A stretch of 64,000 nt of DNA from Rothia nasisuis (GCF_928381405.1 NZ_CAKMSB010000001.1:1-64000); one strand, 5' to 3'. Counted from the first letter of the stretch, positions 8,096 to 16,339 are shown. Numbers and translations: made by a program. Notes: generated from the letters alone by a model not told the origin.

Positions 8096-8329
8096 ACCAT
8101 CTGCCTCAGCCAGTGAACCACCCTCAAGTGGTGTGACAGCAATAATCTGAGCTGCAATCGCAAACATATCGCGTCGTTCGTCTGCCTCGCGCTCAGTCAT
8201 CAGCACCAGATTTTCACCATCACGACGGGTCACAAGAACAGGCTGAGACTCAGCCGCTTCAAAAACAGGTTTGAGGTTAAGGCTTAGCTCAAAAGAGTTG
8301 AAAGTTCTAGTATAGGTAAGAGTAGACAT
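7985..8329 (-). pseudogene. Phd/YefM-like antitoxin truncated by element C
   Basis: Residues 1-78 (to 8096) look like a Phd/YefM-type antitoxin domain: a short strand-turn start followed by SQPVLVTRRDGENLVLM and TEREADERRD. In these proteins such a region binds DNA at the toxin-antitoxin promoter while the C-terminus neutralises a toxin. From 8095 on, the frame runs through repeat element C, so the last 36 residues are element-encoded, and the ORF stops at 7985. No toxin gene is recognisable next to it. The product would be chimeric and probably unable to bind a cognate toxin. The family call rests on a short region and is moderately confident. Confidence 0.6.
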
Positions 8330-8384
8330 ATCATCAGCCTATTCAGAAATAGTTCTGAAAACAAGAGTTATCAAAAGCTTCTAA

Positions 8385-8582
8385 ACCCTACTGAATATCA
8401 GCAATATCAGGGAACAGAAACGGAATAATCGGTTGCGGTCGGTAGTGGAGAGGGTTATTGCTCATATCAAGACGTGGCGGGTTTTGCATACTGGGTTCAG
8501 GCGGCCGTTGAGGTTGTATCAGCGGGTGTTCTCGGTGGTGCGGGGGTTGGTGTTTTATGCCGGTGGTAGGACTTTTGAATAA
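8385..8582 (+). pseudogene. C-terminal fragment of an IS5-family transposase
   Basis: Read in frame from 8385, this gives about 65 residues ending NNRLRSVVERVIAHIKTWRV, then HTGFRRPL, YQRVFSVVRGLVFYAGGRTF, E and stop. The pattern (an R-x2-V-E-x-V-I-x-H-I-K motif followed by a short hydrophobic tail) is the C-terminus of IS5-type, DDE_Tnp_4-like transposases. The stop codon lies inside the right terminal repeat GGACTTTTGAATAAGCCTC (8569-8587). The rest of the transposase and the left end are missing; an in-frame stop lies at 8382. The fragment is too short for standard ORF lists. It supplies the reference terminal repeat for the miniature elements nearby. Confidence 0.8.
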
Positions 8583-8655
8583 GCCTCTTTAGTTGCTCAC
8601 TACATGGGAGTCCACAATAGAAGTAGGAAAGACAGGACACCCTACGGAGGACCAC

Positions 8656-9136
8656 ATGGCCCACAAGAAACCCACCCTCACTGAGGCTCATTCATAAGGT
8701 CTTTCTCGAGGCACCCCCGGGCTCGCGCTCGCTGCCGACCTTCTCGCCCGGTTCGCTTCTGGCTGGCAAGCTCGCCAGATGCGCAAGGCTTTCTTTTTCG
8801 CTGCGCGAAAAATCCTTGCTTATCCAGGCGATTGGTGCCCGCCTTGCGGCGGATTCCGTGCCCTGAGGGCGCTGCATCTTCGCTTCGCTCAGATGATTCG
8901 CACCAGTTTCTTTTGTCACCTGGGGGCGGAAACTGGTGCTCATCCGGTCACTTCATCCGAGCCAGCAGCTTCGCTGCGAGCCCGGGGCACCTCTACCCTT
9001 ATGAATAAGTCTCACTGACACCGGCGAAATCCTCGATGACGCCAACTTGGCCGACTACCAGGCCGAAGCAGAACACACCGGGGTAAATCTAGCTAGCCCA
9101 CCAGCTCCCCGAACCGAGCGTGCGTCATATCGCTGA
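8656..9136 (+). pseudogene. Small 48-residue gene split by element B
   Basis: An ATG at 8656 with ACGGAGG five bases upstream begins MAHKKPTLT and runs into element B after nine codons. Removing the element together with one copy of the ACT duplication (8683-9016) joins it in frame to DTGEILDDANLADYQAEAEH (from 9017). That frame continues for 39 codons to TGA at 9134. The reconstructed product is 48 residues, acidic in the middle and basic and proline-rich at the end. I do not recognise the family. That a start with a strong ribosome site and a coding-looking tail rejoin perfectly supports a real gene that was interrupted. The stop lies inside the large inverted repeat at 9116-9180. Confidence 0.65.
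8683..9013. mobile_element. Non-autonomous IS5-related element B (331 bp)
   Basis: The ends are GAGGCTCATTCATAAGG (left) and GAGACTTATTCATAAGG (right, read inward), 15 of 17 positions identical. They resemble the terminal repeat GAGGCTTATTCAAAAG of the transposase remnant just upstream. Perfect ACT triplets flank the element (8680-8682 and 9014-9016), as expected for a three-base ANT target duplication. There is no transposase inside. A further inverted pair, GAGGCACCCCCGGGCTCGC and GCGAGCCCGGGGCACCTC, lies just inside the ends. The 147-base core shared with element A is at 8838-8984. This is a miniature inverted-repeat element probably moved in trans. Confidence 0.82.
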
Positions 9137-9180
9137 GCGTGCGTATGGCGGGTGCACGCTCAGCGATATGACGCACGCTC
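9116..9180. repeat. Perfect 27-base inverted repeat
   Basis: Positions 9116-9142 are the exact reverse complement of 9154-9180, separated by 11 bases. Each arm contains GAGCGTGCGT twice in part, so the structure also has internal direct repeats. The end of the split 48-residue gene overlaps the left arm. The sequence after the right arm is not T-rich, so it is not a classical intrinsic terminator. It could be a protein-binding site or a recombination site, or could act as a transcript-stabilising hairpin. Confidence 0.85.
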
Positions 9181-9193
9181 GTTGTGTCGCCGG

Positions 9194-9199
9194 TAAACT
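9194..9199 (+). promoter_or_regulatory. -10 box for leaderless DinB-like gene
   Basis: TAAACT lies six bases before ATG 9206 with no ribosome-binding site between them, the same spacing seen before the genes at 40655 and 61323. It predicts a leaderless transcript. Confidence 0.55.
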
Positions 9200-9205
9200 G
9201 AGACT

Positions 9206-9730
9206 ATGAAAACCCCTTTCACTGACCCGCCCCTGACCGGCTCCGAAAAGGAGCTGGTGCTTGGCTATATCCGTTTTCAGCAGGAGGTTTTCCTGCGCAA
9301 GCTCCAGGGAGCGGACGGCACCTGGTTGAGCGAGAGCGTCCTTGCTACTCCCCTGCACCCCACCAGCATGACCTTAGCCGGTATGGCCGGGCACCTCTGG
9401 TTCGTTGAGGACTACTGGCGGGAGGAAATCCTGCTCGGCCGCAGCCTGCCTGAGCCGTGGGCGTCCTTCGACTGGCAGCAGGAAGCGGACGCCGACTGGT
9501 ACCTGCCCCTCCCCCTGCCTCAGGTTCTAGAGAACCTGCAAGCCAGTATGGAGGAGACCCGGCAACTCCTGGTGGAGCGCGACTGGGATGATCTCAGTGA
9601 CGGCAGTCTCAAGGACGGCACCCGCTTCAGCTACCGCTGGGTCGCCCTGCACCTGATCGAAGAGTGGGGCAGGCACCTGGGCCACGCTGACCTGCTCCGT
9701 GAAAATATCGACGGAGAACAAGGAGATTAG
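9206..9730 (+). CDS. DinB/DUF664 family protein
   Basis: The 174-residue protein belongs to the DinB-like four-helix bundle superfamily (DUF664 type), common in Actinobacteria and including metal-dependent, mycothiol-linked transferases. The typical pieces are visible: a helix with AGHLWFVEDYW (His 63) and a C-terminal helix HLIEEWGRHLGHADLLRE. Histidines 149, 157 and 160 there, with His 63, could form the metal site. It is cytoplasmic, with no signal peptide. The start is supported by a leaderless-type -10 box. The next gene begins three bases after its stop, so the two are probably co-transcribed. The true substrate is unknown. Confidence 0.85.
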   Translation: MKTPFTDPPLTGSEKELVLGYIRFQQEVFLRKLQGADGTWLSESVLATPLHPTSMTLAGMAGHLWFVEDYWREEILLGRSLPEPWASFDWQQEADADWYLPLPLPQVLENLQASMEETRQLLVERDWDDLSDGSLKDGTRFSYRWVALHLIEEWGRHLGHADLLRENIDGEQGD

Positions 9731-9732
9731 AC

Positions 9733-10338
9733 ATGGATCTCACCACCTTCACCTGGACGCGCCCACCCCGCCACTACACCGTCACCCGCGACCAAGTAGA
9801 AATCACCACCGAACCCGGCACAGATCTGTGGCAACGCACCTACTACCACTTCCGCAACGACAACGCCCCAGTCTTGCAAACCAGAACCCGGGACCAGTAC
9901 TTTTCCTTTATCGTCAAGGCCAGCTTCGATACCGCCCAGCACCGTTTTGACCAGTGCGGTGTAGCTGTCTACCTGGACAGCAACAACTGGATTAAGGGAT
10001 CCATCGAATACGAAAATAAGGACTTCCAGCACCTGGGTTCAGTCGTCACCAACGGCGGCTACTCAGATTGGGCCACCACAGAGATACCGGCAGCAACCGG
10101 CTATATGTGGTACCGGCTCAGCCGCAGGGGCCAGGACTTCCGCATTGAAAACTCTCTCGATGGCACCACCTGGCATCAGATGCGCATCTGCCACCTGGCG
10201 GATGCGGGTGAAGAGATCAGTTTTGGGGTGTACGCCTGCTCCCCCGAAGACTCATCGTTTACCGCTGTCTTCACGAATTTCGAGCTAACAGACTGTGCCT
10301 GGCAGCCCCACGAGGGGCAACAACCTGACAAAAAGTAA
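9733..10338 (+). CDS. DUF1349 domain protein (concanavalin-like fold)
   Basis: The 201-residue protein matches DUF1349 (YesU-like, 'regulation of enolase' annotation in yeast), a beta-sandwich of concanavalin/lectin type thought to bind carbohydrate or act on it. Features seen are an early tryptophan-rich region, FSFIVKASFDTAQHRFDQCG (about 56-75), GVAVYLDSNNWIKGSIEYE (about 75-93) and a C-terminal strand ISFGVYACSPEDSSFTAVF. There is no signal peptide, so it is probably cytoplasmic. It starts three bases after the DinB-like gene, with GGAGAT upstream. The pair ends at a strong hairpin before the convergent suf genes. The biochemical role is not established. Confidence 0.85.
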   Translation: MDLTTFTWTRPPRHYTVTRDQVEITTEPGTDLWQRTYYHFRNDNAPVLQTRTRDQYFSFIVKASFDTAQHRFDQCGVAVYLDSNNWIKGSIEYENKDFQHLGSVVTNGGYSDWATTEIPAATGYMWYRLSRRGQDFRIENSLDGTTWHQMRICHLADAGEEISFGVYACSPEDSSFTAVFTNFELTDCAWQPHEGQQPDKK

Positions 10339-10339
10339 A

Positions 10340-10389
10340 GACGCCCCGCACTCCCCTGCCCCGGGGCAAGGAGGGTGCGAGGCGGCGTC
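10340..10389. terminator. Hairpin between convergent genes
   Basis: A long imperfect stem runs from GACGCC at 10340 to GGCGTC at 10389, with CCGCACTCCC against GGAGGGTGCG inside. It lies two bases after the DUF1349 stop and 20 bases from the sufT stop, and so can end transcription from both sides. Confidence 0.65.
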
Positions 10390-10409
10390 CTTATGTTCTT
10401 ACCCAAAGG

Positions 10410-10739
10410 CTAGATGTTGAAGCCCAGGGCTCGCATCTGGTCGCGTCCGTCCTCGGTAATGCGCTCGGGCCCCCACGGGGGCATCCAAACCCAGTTCACG
10501 TGCCACTCGTCAATCATGTTTTCCAGGTTCTGCTGAACCTGCTCCTCGATGACGTCCTGCAGGGGGCAGGCGGCGGTGGTCAGGGTCATGTCGAGCACGA
10601 GAGCGCCTTCGTCGTTCCAGCGCATACCGTAGAGCAGACCCAGATCAACGATATTGACACCCAGTTCGGGGTCAATCACGTTCATGAGGGCCTCTTCGAT
10701 GGCCTCTTGGCTGGGGGCACCAGCGGGTGCTTCTGCCAT
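10410..10739 (-). CDS. sufT: MIP18/DUF59 Fe-S assembly factor SufT
   Basis: SufT-like proteins help mature or transfer iron-sulfur clusters. The 109-residue protein has the DUF59 core: NVIDPELGVNIVDLGLLYGM (about 20-39) followed by MTLTTAACPL with the conserved Cys 58. The C-terminal motif WVWMPPWGPERITEDGRDQM is typical. It is the last gene of the suf cluster, 35 bases after sufC. In many Actinobacteria sufS and sufU separate sufC from this gene; here they do not. The assignment is firm from motif and context, while its precise role in cluster delivery is inferred from homologues. Confidence 0.93.
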   Translation of the reverse strand: MAEAPAGAPSQEAIEEALMNVIDPELGVNIVDLGLLYGMRWNDEGALVLDMTLTTAACPLQDVIEEQVQQNLENMIDEWHVNWVWMPPWGPERITEDGRDQMRALGFNI

Positions 10740-10774
10740 GGTGGTGTCCGTCCTCTCGGTTGAGACAGCTAGCC

Positions 10775-11533
10775 TTACTTGGCTGCCAGGTAACGCTCGT
10801 AGCCTTCTTCTTCAAGACGGTCAGCGAGCTCGGAGCCGCCCTGATCTACCATCTTGCCGTCCACGAAGACGTGAACAAACTGGGGCTTGATGTAGCGCAG
10901 GATGCGGGTGTAGTGGGTAATCAGCATAACGCCCATGTCGTTAGCCTGGTGGGCGCGGTTAACGCCTTCAGACACAACCTTGAGGGCGTCAACGTCAAGA
11001 CCGGAGTCGGTCTCGTCAAGAATACCGAACTTAGGCTTGAGCAGTTCCAGCTGCAGAATCTCATGGCGCTTCTTCTCGCCGCCTGAGAAGCCTTCGTTGA
11101 CGTTACGTGAGACGAAGGCGGGATCGATGGCCAGGCTCTCCATAGCTTCCTTGACGCCCTTGGTCCAGGTGCGCAGGGCGGGTGCTTCACCGTCAACAGC
11201 GGTCTTGGCTGAGCGTAGGAAGTTGCTCATGGTGACGCCGGGGATTTCAACGGGGTACTGCATGGCCAAAAAGAGACCAGCGCGGGCACGCTCGTCAACG
11301 GACATCTCGGTCACGTCTTCGCCGTCGAGCAGGATCTCGCCAGAGTCGATCTGGTACTTGGGGTGGCCTGCGATGGTAGAAGCCAGGGTTGACTTGCCGG
11401 AGCCGTTGGGGCCCATGATGGCGTGGATTTCACCGGAGTTGATGGTGAGGTTGACGCCCTTGAGGATGGGCTTGGTGTTTTCGTCGTCCAGAATAACGGA
11501 GACGTGGAGGTCCTTGATTTCAAGGGTTGCCAT
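10775..11533 (-). CDS. sufC: Fe-S cluster assembly ATPase SufC
   Basis: SufC is the soluble ABC ATPase of the SufBCD scaffold, where ATP binding drives remodelling so that clusters can be built on SufB-SufD. The 252 residues show Walker A GPNGSGKST (41-49), the SufC-type signature FSGGEKKR (about 147-154), Walker B with the characteristic ILDETDSGLD, and an H-loop HYTR. The length is normal. It follows sufD after 30 bases, with AGGAGA before the start codon. sufB, sufD and sufC lie in the conserved order, and sufR is at the head of the cluster. There is no sign of degeneration. Confidence 0.97.
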   Translation of the reverse strand: MATLEIKDLHVSVILDDENTKPILKGVNLTINSGEIHAIMGPNGSGKSTLASTIAGHPKYQIDSGEILLDGEDVTEMSVDERARAGLFLAMQYPVEIPGVTMSNFLRSAKTAVDGEAPALRTWTKGVKEAMESLAIDPAFVSRNVNEGFSGGEKKRHEILQLELLKPKFGILDETDSGLDVDALKVVSEGVNRAHQANDMGVMLITHYTRILRYIKPQFVHVFVDGKMVDQGGSELADRLEEEGYERYLAAK

Positions 11534-11563
11534 AGTTTGTTTCTCCTGTAAAAAGGTAAAGCT

Positions 11564-12811
11564 TTAGTTGTTGGAAATCGCGAGTTCAGCTTCGAGGGCA
11601 TCGGTGAGCTGCTCTTCGAGCTCGGGGATGCGAATCTGCTGAATAATCTCGTTGAGGAAGCCGCGGACGACCAGGCGGCGGGCTTCAGCCTCGGGAATGC
11701 CGCGAGCCTGCAGGTACCAGAGGTGCTGCTCATCGAGCTGACCGGTGGTGGAAGCATGGCCGGCGCCTTCAATCAGGCCGGTTTCGATTTCCAGGTTGGG
11801 CACGGAGTCGGCACGGGGGCCGTCTTCGAGAATCAGGTTGCGGTTGAGCTCGTAGGTGTCGGTGCCTTCTGCATCCTTACCGATGAGCACATCGCCCACC
11901 CAGACCGAGTGCGCACCCTTGCCCTGCAGGGCACCCTTGTAGGTGACGCGGGACTTGCAGTTGGGTTCGGTGTGGGCCACGAAGAGACGGTTCTCAATGT
12001 GCTGGCCGGCATCGACGAAGTAGAGGCCGTACATCTCGGTTTCAGCGCCGGGGGCGGTGAACTTGGTGGAGGGGGTGACGCGCACCAGGTCGCCACCCAG
12101 GGAGATGTTGACGTGCTTGAACTTAGCGTCCCGTCCCAGAGCAGCGTACTGAGCTGAGGCATGGATTGCGTCATCCTCCCAGAGCTGAACGGTGATGATG
12201 GTCAGGGAGGACGAGTCACCCACCTTGAACTCTACATTCTGGGAAAGCACAGCTGAGCCGGTATGGCGCAGTACAAGCACGGCCTTGGAGAAGGGCTTGG
12301 TTTCGATGAAGAGGTGCTGGGCTGCGGCGTCCTTGTGGGTGCCCTTGATTGCAACCTCAATCTGGCCTTCCAGTTCGGCTTCAGCGGGAACGGTGATGGC
12401 GGTTGCCTCTGAGAAGGCGCTCCAGGCGTTAGCCGCTACACGGTCCTCGGGAATGCCGGCGGAGCCGATGCGGGCGTCGTCGCGGGTGATGGTTTCAACC
12501 TGCACGCCTGCGGGAGCATTGACTTCTACAGCGGGGGCAGTACCGGTGAGTTCATCGGTGTGTAGGCCACCTAGGCGCTTGAGGGGGGTGAAGCGCCAGT
12601 CTTCCTCGCGGCCGGTAAGCTCTTTGAAATCCTCCAGCTTGTAGGAGGTCTTGCGCTCGGCACGGGAGCCGTCGATCTCGACCTTATCAGTGTTGTGTTT
12701 AGAGACACGGATAGTGTCGTCGGTGGCCAGCTCGGTTGCCAGCTTTTCGCCTTCCTGGTCCATACCGGGAATCGCGGGGTTGTTGTGACCCTGGTTTTCT
12801 GTCTTAGCCAT
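11564..12811 (-). CDS. sufD: Fe-S cluster assembly protein SufD
   Basis: SufD pairs with SufB to form the cluster scaffold. The 415-residue protein has a polar N-terminal region and a right-handed beta-helix core with short repeats. Its C-terminal helical region, ATTGQLDEQHLWYLQARGIPEAEARRLVVRGFLNEI (given here only as the segment around 352-387), is shared with SufB; the conserved scaffold histidine is probably in the QLDEQHLWYL part. The start is three bases after the sufB stop, so translation is probably coupled. The length is within the family range. Confidence 0.95.
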   Translation of the reverse strand: MAKTENQGHNNPAIPGMDQEGEKLATELATDDTIRVSKHNTDKVEIDGSRAERKTSYKLEDFKELTGREEDWRFTPLKRLGGLHTDELTGTAPAVEVNAPAGVQVETITRDDARIGSAGIPEDRVAANAWSAFSEATAITVPAEAELEGQIEVAIKGTHKDAAAQHLFIETKPFSKAVLVLRHTGSAVLSQNVEFKVGDSSSLTIITVQLWEDDAIHASAQYAALGRDAKFKHVNISLGGDLVRVTPSTKFTAPGAETEMYGLYFVDAGQHIENRLFVAHTEPNCKSRVTYKGALQGKGAHSVWVGDVLIGKDAEGTDTYELNRNLILEDGPRADSVPNLEIETGLIEGAGHASTTGQLDEQHLWYLQARGIPEAEARRLVVRGFLNEIIQQIRIPELEEQLTDALEAELAISNN

Positions 12812-12814
12812 AAT

Positions 12815-14272
12815 TTAGCCTACGGATCCTTCCATCTGGAGTTCGATCAGGCGGTTGAGTTCAAGGGCGTATTCCATGGGCAGCTCGCGGGCGATGGGCT
12901 CCACGAAGCCGCGCACAATCATGGCCATGGCTTCGTCCTCGGGCAGGCCGCGCTGCTGCAGGTAGAAGAGCTGCTCTTCTGAGACGCGGGAGACGGTTGC
13001 CTCGTGGCCCATAGTGACGTCGTCCTCGCGGATATCTACGTAGGGGTAGGTATCGGAGCGGGAGATAGTGTCGACTAGCAGAGCGTCACAGACGACCGAG
13101 CTCTTAGCGTGGGAAGCGCCCTCGCGTACCTGGACCAGGCCGCGGTAGGCGGCGCGTCCACCGTTACGGGCCACTGACTTGGACACGATGGTGGAAGAGG
13201 TATTGGGGGCGATGTGAACCATCTTGGAGCCGGTGTCCTGGTGCTGGCCCTCGCCAGCGAAAGCGATGGAGAGGGTTTCACCCTTGGCGTGCTCACCGAC
13301 CATGTAGACAGCGGGGTACTTCTGGGTGACTTTGGAGCCGATGTTGCCGTCAATCCATTCCATGGTGGCACCCTCATGAGCGATAGCGCGCTTGGTCACC
13401 AGGTTATAGACGTTGTTGGACCAGTTCTGGATGGTGGTGTAGCGAACGCGGGCGTTCTTCTTGACCACAATTTCAACGACTGCTGAGTGCAGTGAGTCAG
13501 TCTTGTAGATGGGGGCGGTGCAGCCTTCGATGTAGTGAACGTAGGAGCCCTCGTCAGCGATGATGAGGGTACGCTCGAACTGGCCCATGTTCTCGGTGTT
13601 AATGCGGAAGTAGGCCTGCAGGGGGATCTCTACGTGAACTCCCGGGGGGACGTAGACGAAGGAGCCACCTGACCATACGGCGGTGTTGAGGGCTGCGAAC
13701 TTGTTGTCACCTGCGGGGATGACGGAGCCGAAGTATTCTTCGAAGAATTCGGGGTGTTCCTTGAGGGCGGTATCGGTATCTAGGAAGATAACGCCCTGAT
13801 CCTCCAAATCCTCACGGATCTGGTGGTAGACAACCTCTGATTCGTACTGGGCGGCAACGCCGGCGACCAGGCGGTTACGTTCAGCCTCAGGAATACCGAG
13901 CTTCTCGTAGGTGTTGCGGATGTCTTCAGGCAAGTCTTCCCAGGTTTCTGCCTGGCGCTCGGTAGAGCGGACGAAGTACTTGATGTTGTCGAAATCGATA
14001 TCTGAGAGGTCTGCCCCCCAGGTGGGCATGGGCTTGCGGTCAAAGAACTTAAGAGCCTTCAAACGGAGGTTCAGCATCCATTCGGGTTCGCTCTTCTTGG
14101 CTGAAATGTCGCGCACGACATCTTCGTCAAGACCACGCTTTGCAGCCTGGCCTGCTTCGTCGGAGTCAGCCCAGCCGTACTCGTAGGTACCGATACCTTC
14201 AAGTTCGGGGTTTGCCTCCAGAATTTCTGAAATGACGGTGTTGTTGGCGGTGCGCTCAACCTGTTCAGTCAT
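12815..14272 (-). CDS. sufB: Fe-S cluster assembly protein SufB
   Basis: SufB is the scaffold subunit on which nascent clusters form, fed with sulfur by a cysteine desulfurase. From ATG 14272 (AAAGG six bases upstream) it has 485 residues; the frame is open further upstream, but that part is not SufB-like. Recognisable parts are the N-terminal [14 protein letters not shown], the beta-helix core with [13 protein letters not shown] (a conserved Cys in a core strand), [20 protein letters not shown] and the C-terminal [18 protein letters not shown]. The divergent-type regulator sufR is immediately upstream on the same strand. This is a core gene with no anomalies. Confidence 0.97.
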   Translation of the reverse strand: MTEQVERTANNTVISEILEANPELEGIGTYEYGWADSDEAGQAAKRGLDEDVVRDISAKKSEPEWMLNLRLKALKFFDRKPMPTWGADLSDIDFDNIKYFVRSTERQAETWEDLPEDIRNTYEKLGIPEAERNRLVAGVAAQYESEVVYHQIREDLEDQGVIFLDTDTALKEHPEFFEEYFGSVIPAGDNKFAALNTAVWSGGSFVYVPPGVHVEIPLQAYFRINTENMGQFERTLIIADEGSYVHYIEGCTAPIYKTDSLHSAVVEIVVKKNARVRYTTIQNWSNNVYNLVTKRAIAHEGATMEWIDGNIGSKVTQKYPAVYMVGEHAKGETLSIAFAGEGQHQDTGSKMVHIAPNTSSTIVSKSVARNGGRAAYRGLVQVREGASHAKSSVVCDALLVDTISRSDTYPYVDIREDDVTMGHEATVSRVSEEQLFYLQQRGLPEDEAMAMIVRGFVEPIARELPMEYALELNRLIELQMEGSVG

Positions 14273-14382
14273 TACGGCCTTTCTTGATGGGTTGGGGTTC
14301 ACGGTCCTTCCGTTCACAGGCGGGGCTCGTGAATTCTTCTTCTGTGGTAGCTGCACGGACGGGCTAGCTACCGGTAGAAAAT

Positions 14383-15165
14383 CTAGGGGGTGGCAGGGGC
14401 GTCCTGCTCGGTCACCGGCTCAGCCGTTGCCGCGCCGAACACCTGCGCGGGCGGTGTCTGCCGAGCCAGGGGCACGTGGGTGGTGCACACATGAGCACCG
14501 TTTGCCATGGTTGAAAGCCTGCGCACGTCAACACCAAGCAGATCTGAGATAACCTCGGTTTCTTCATCGCAGAAGACCGTGAAATCCTCGGCAAGGTCAC
14601 GTACGGGGCAGTGGCCCTGGCAGAGCTGAATCGAGGCCAAAAGGTACTCGGGGGTCTTGCCCCGTGAGCGCTCAAGGGTCGGGAGCATCTCGTGGGCGCT
14701 AGCGACGAAGCCGTCCTTATTCATCGCCTCCGCGAGGGCCTCTGCACGGGCGGCGACATCCGAACCTGCCGCCTCAACAACCGGGCGGTAGCGCTCGGCC
14801 ATCTCCTGGGCTCGGGCCGAGGCAAACTGCCTCAGGGCGTCGTCGCCAACTACCTGCTGCAGCATTGTGAGTGCATTACGCGCAATATCGAGGTAATCGT
14901 TCCCCAGCTCACTGTGCCCTTGCGGGGCAATGACGTAGCGACGAGCCGGGCGGCCAGCACCGGCACCGGGCTGACGATGGGAGGCAACCTCAATCAGGTG
15001 CTTCTTTTCAAGTACGTCAAGGTGGCGGCGCACCGCTGCCGGGGTAAGCGAGAGCAGTTCACCGAGTTTGGCCGCAGAAACAGGGCCGTGAGTGAGAACT
15101 CCCTGGAGCACCCGGTCGCGGGTGCGCTCCTCTGTTTCTGCAGAGCGAGCGGTCTTGAGGGACAC
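14383..15165 (-). CDS. sufR: Fe-S cluster-sensing repressor SufR
   Basis: SufR is a DeoR/ArsR-type winged-helix repressor of suf operons that senses cluster status. From GTG 15165 the protein has 260 residues. A winged helix is at about 25-60 ([20 protein letters not shown]), followed by a basic segment GRPARRY. Four cysteines lie near the C-terminus (182, 186, 199, 227); the last three follow the C-x12-C-x27-C spacing of SufR cluster ligands. GTG 15165 has GAAAGG seven bases upstream, which is better than the GTG at 15192. It precedes sufB by 110 bases and probably represses the cluster and itself from a site in the 15166-15304 intergenic region. Confidence 0.93.
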   Translation of the reverse strand: MSLKTARSAETEERTRDRVLQGVLTHGPVSAAKLGELLSLTPAAVRRHLDVLEKKHLIEVASHRQPGAGAGRPARRYVIAPQGHSELGNDYLDIARNALTMLQQVVGDDALRQFASARAQEMAERYRPVVEAAGSDVAARAEALAEAMNKDGFVASAHEMLPTLERSRGKTPEYLLASIQLCQGHCPVRDLAEDFTVFCDEETEVISDLLGVDVRRLSTMANGAHVCTTHVPLARQTPPAQVFGAATAEPVTEQDAPATP

Positions 15166-15292
15166 TAAGCTACCTTTCTCTGCGGAATACACAAATAAAG
15201 TATGTCGTAATTGTCTCGTGATTGGCTAGTAAGGGCAACCTATATAAACCCGGGTATCGCCCAAACTTTGCCCACAGCGCAACCGAAGGGAC

Positions 15293-15298
15293 TAGAAT
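15293..15298 (+). promoter_or_regulatory. -10 box for leaderless ABC ATPase gene
   Basis: TAGAAT lies six bases before the GTG at 15305, with no ribosome-binding site between. The 139-base gap it lies in also holds the oppositely oriented sufR promoter. An imperfect inverted pair, ACAAAT and AATTGT, about 12 bases apart near 15190-15215, is a possible SufR site, but this is weak. Confidence 0.5.
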
Positions 15299-15304
15299 AG
15301 ACGG

Positions 15305-16339
15305 GTGACTACCGCCCCATCCACACCGCACCTTTCAGGAGAGAACGCCACGTCACCAGTAGCTCCCTACGCTCTGACGATTCGCAACCTGGTGAAGGAT
15401 TTTGCCCCCTCTAAGGACTTTGCACGTAAACACCCAGAAGCCCTGACTGAGGCCGGGCTCAAACGTGCCGTCAACAACCTCTCACTTGATATTGCGGCCG
15501 GCCAGGTTACTGTGTTGCTTGGGGCAAACGGAGCAGGTAAAACCACCACGCTCACACTAGCCCAGGGGCTGCTTAAGCCCGATGCCGGTGAAATCTTCCT
15601 GCTGGGGCATACCCCCTGGGGCGCTGGGCCTGATGTGCGCGCCCGCGTAGGTATTATGTTGCAGGACGGCGGCCTGCCCCCGTCCGTGAGACCCCTCCCC
15701 CTGCTCCGCCACATAGCTAAGATGTACGCCATCCCCCTGGACGTTGATGCGCTGGCTGAGCGGCTGGGAATCCATACCTTTGACAACACTACGATTCGCC
15801 GCCTCTCAGGCGGTCAGAAACAGCGGGTGGCTCTGGCCGCTGCCCTGGTGGGGCAGCCTGACATTCTCTTTTTGGACGAGCCCACCGCCGGGCTTGACCC
15901 TCAATCCCGTGCCGTTGTCTTCGACATCATCAAGGAGCAGCGAGACGCCGGCGTTGCGGTTGTACTCACCACCCATCTACTCGACGACGCCCAGCGTATC
16001 GCCGACTACGTCTACATGATTGAGCGAGGTGCCGTGGTACTCTCAGGCACGATGAGCGAGGTGCTGGCCGCCGGTCAGCGGCCCGAGCGATGCCTCACCT
16101 TCACCGCCCCTGCGGGGCTGGATCTTACCCAGGTTTTTAAGGCAGAGGACGCAGCCCAGCTGGTTCTCAAAGAATTGCAGCCGGGCAGCTACCGACTAGC
16201 CGGTGTCCTTGAGCCCCACCATCTAGCGGCGCTCACCACCCATTGGGCACGGCAGGGCATCATGCCCGGCGAGTTTTCACTTGCCAGCCGCACCCTCGAA
16301 GATATCTTCCTCGACCTAGCAGGACGTGACATCCGATGA
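15305..16339 (+). CDS. ABC-2 type exporter ATPase
   Basis: The 344-residue ATPase belongs to the ABC-2 exporter class. It has an unusual insert after strand 1 (KDFAPSKDFARKHPEALTEA, about 31-50), then Walker A GANGAGKTT (73-81), signature LSGGQKQR, Walker B ILFLDEPTAGLDP and H-loop THLLDD. The C-terminal 100 residues are a regulatory tail. In other Actinobacteria the same pair sits between sufR and the heme A/heme O synthase genes (for example the Rv1458c region of Mycobacterium tuberculosis). A link with heme or oxidase assembly is plausible by context but unproven. It overlaps the permease gene by four bases. Confidence 0.92.
   Translation: MTTAPSTPHLSGENATSPVAPYALTIRNLVKDFAPSKDFARKHPEALTEAGLKRAVNNLSLDIAAGQVTVLLGANGAGKTTTLTLAQGLLKPDAGEIFLLGHTPWGAGPDVRARVGIMLQDGGLPPSVRPLPLLRHIAKMYAIPLDVDALAERLGIHTFDNTTIRRLSGGQKQRVALAAALVGQPDILFLDEPTAGLDPQSRAVVFDIIKEQRDAGVAVVLTTHLLDDAQRIADYVYMIERGAVVLSGTMSEVLAAGQRPERCLTFTAPAGLDLTQVFKAEDAAQLVLKELQPGSYRLAGVLEPHHLAALTTHWARQGIMPGEFSLASRTLEDIFLDLAGRDIR

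Noticed and set aside
8692-9018. Open frames on both strands inside element B
   Set aside because: They are translations of the repeat core, sharing the same peptide pieces as element A; no family resemblance.
10727-14552. Long plus-strand open frames opposite the suf genes
   Set aside because: They are shadows of sufB, sufC, sufD and sufR, whose motifs and lengths are complete.
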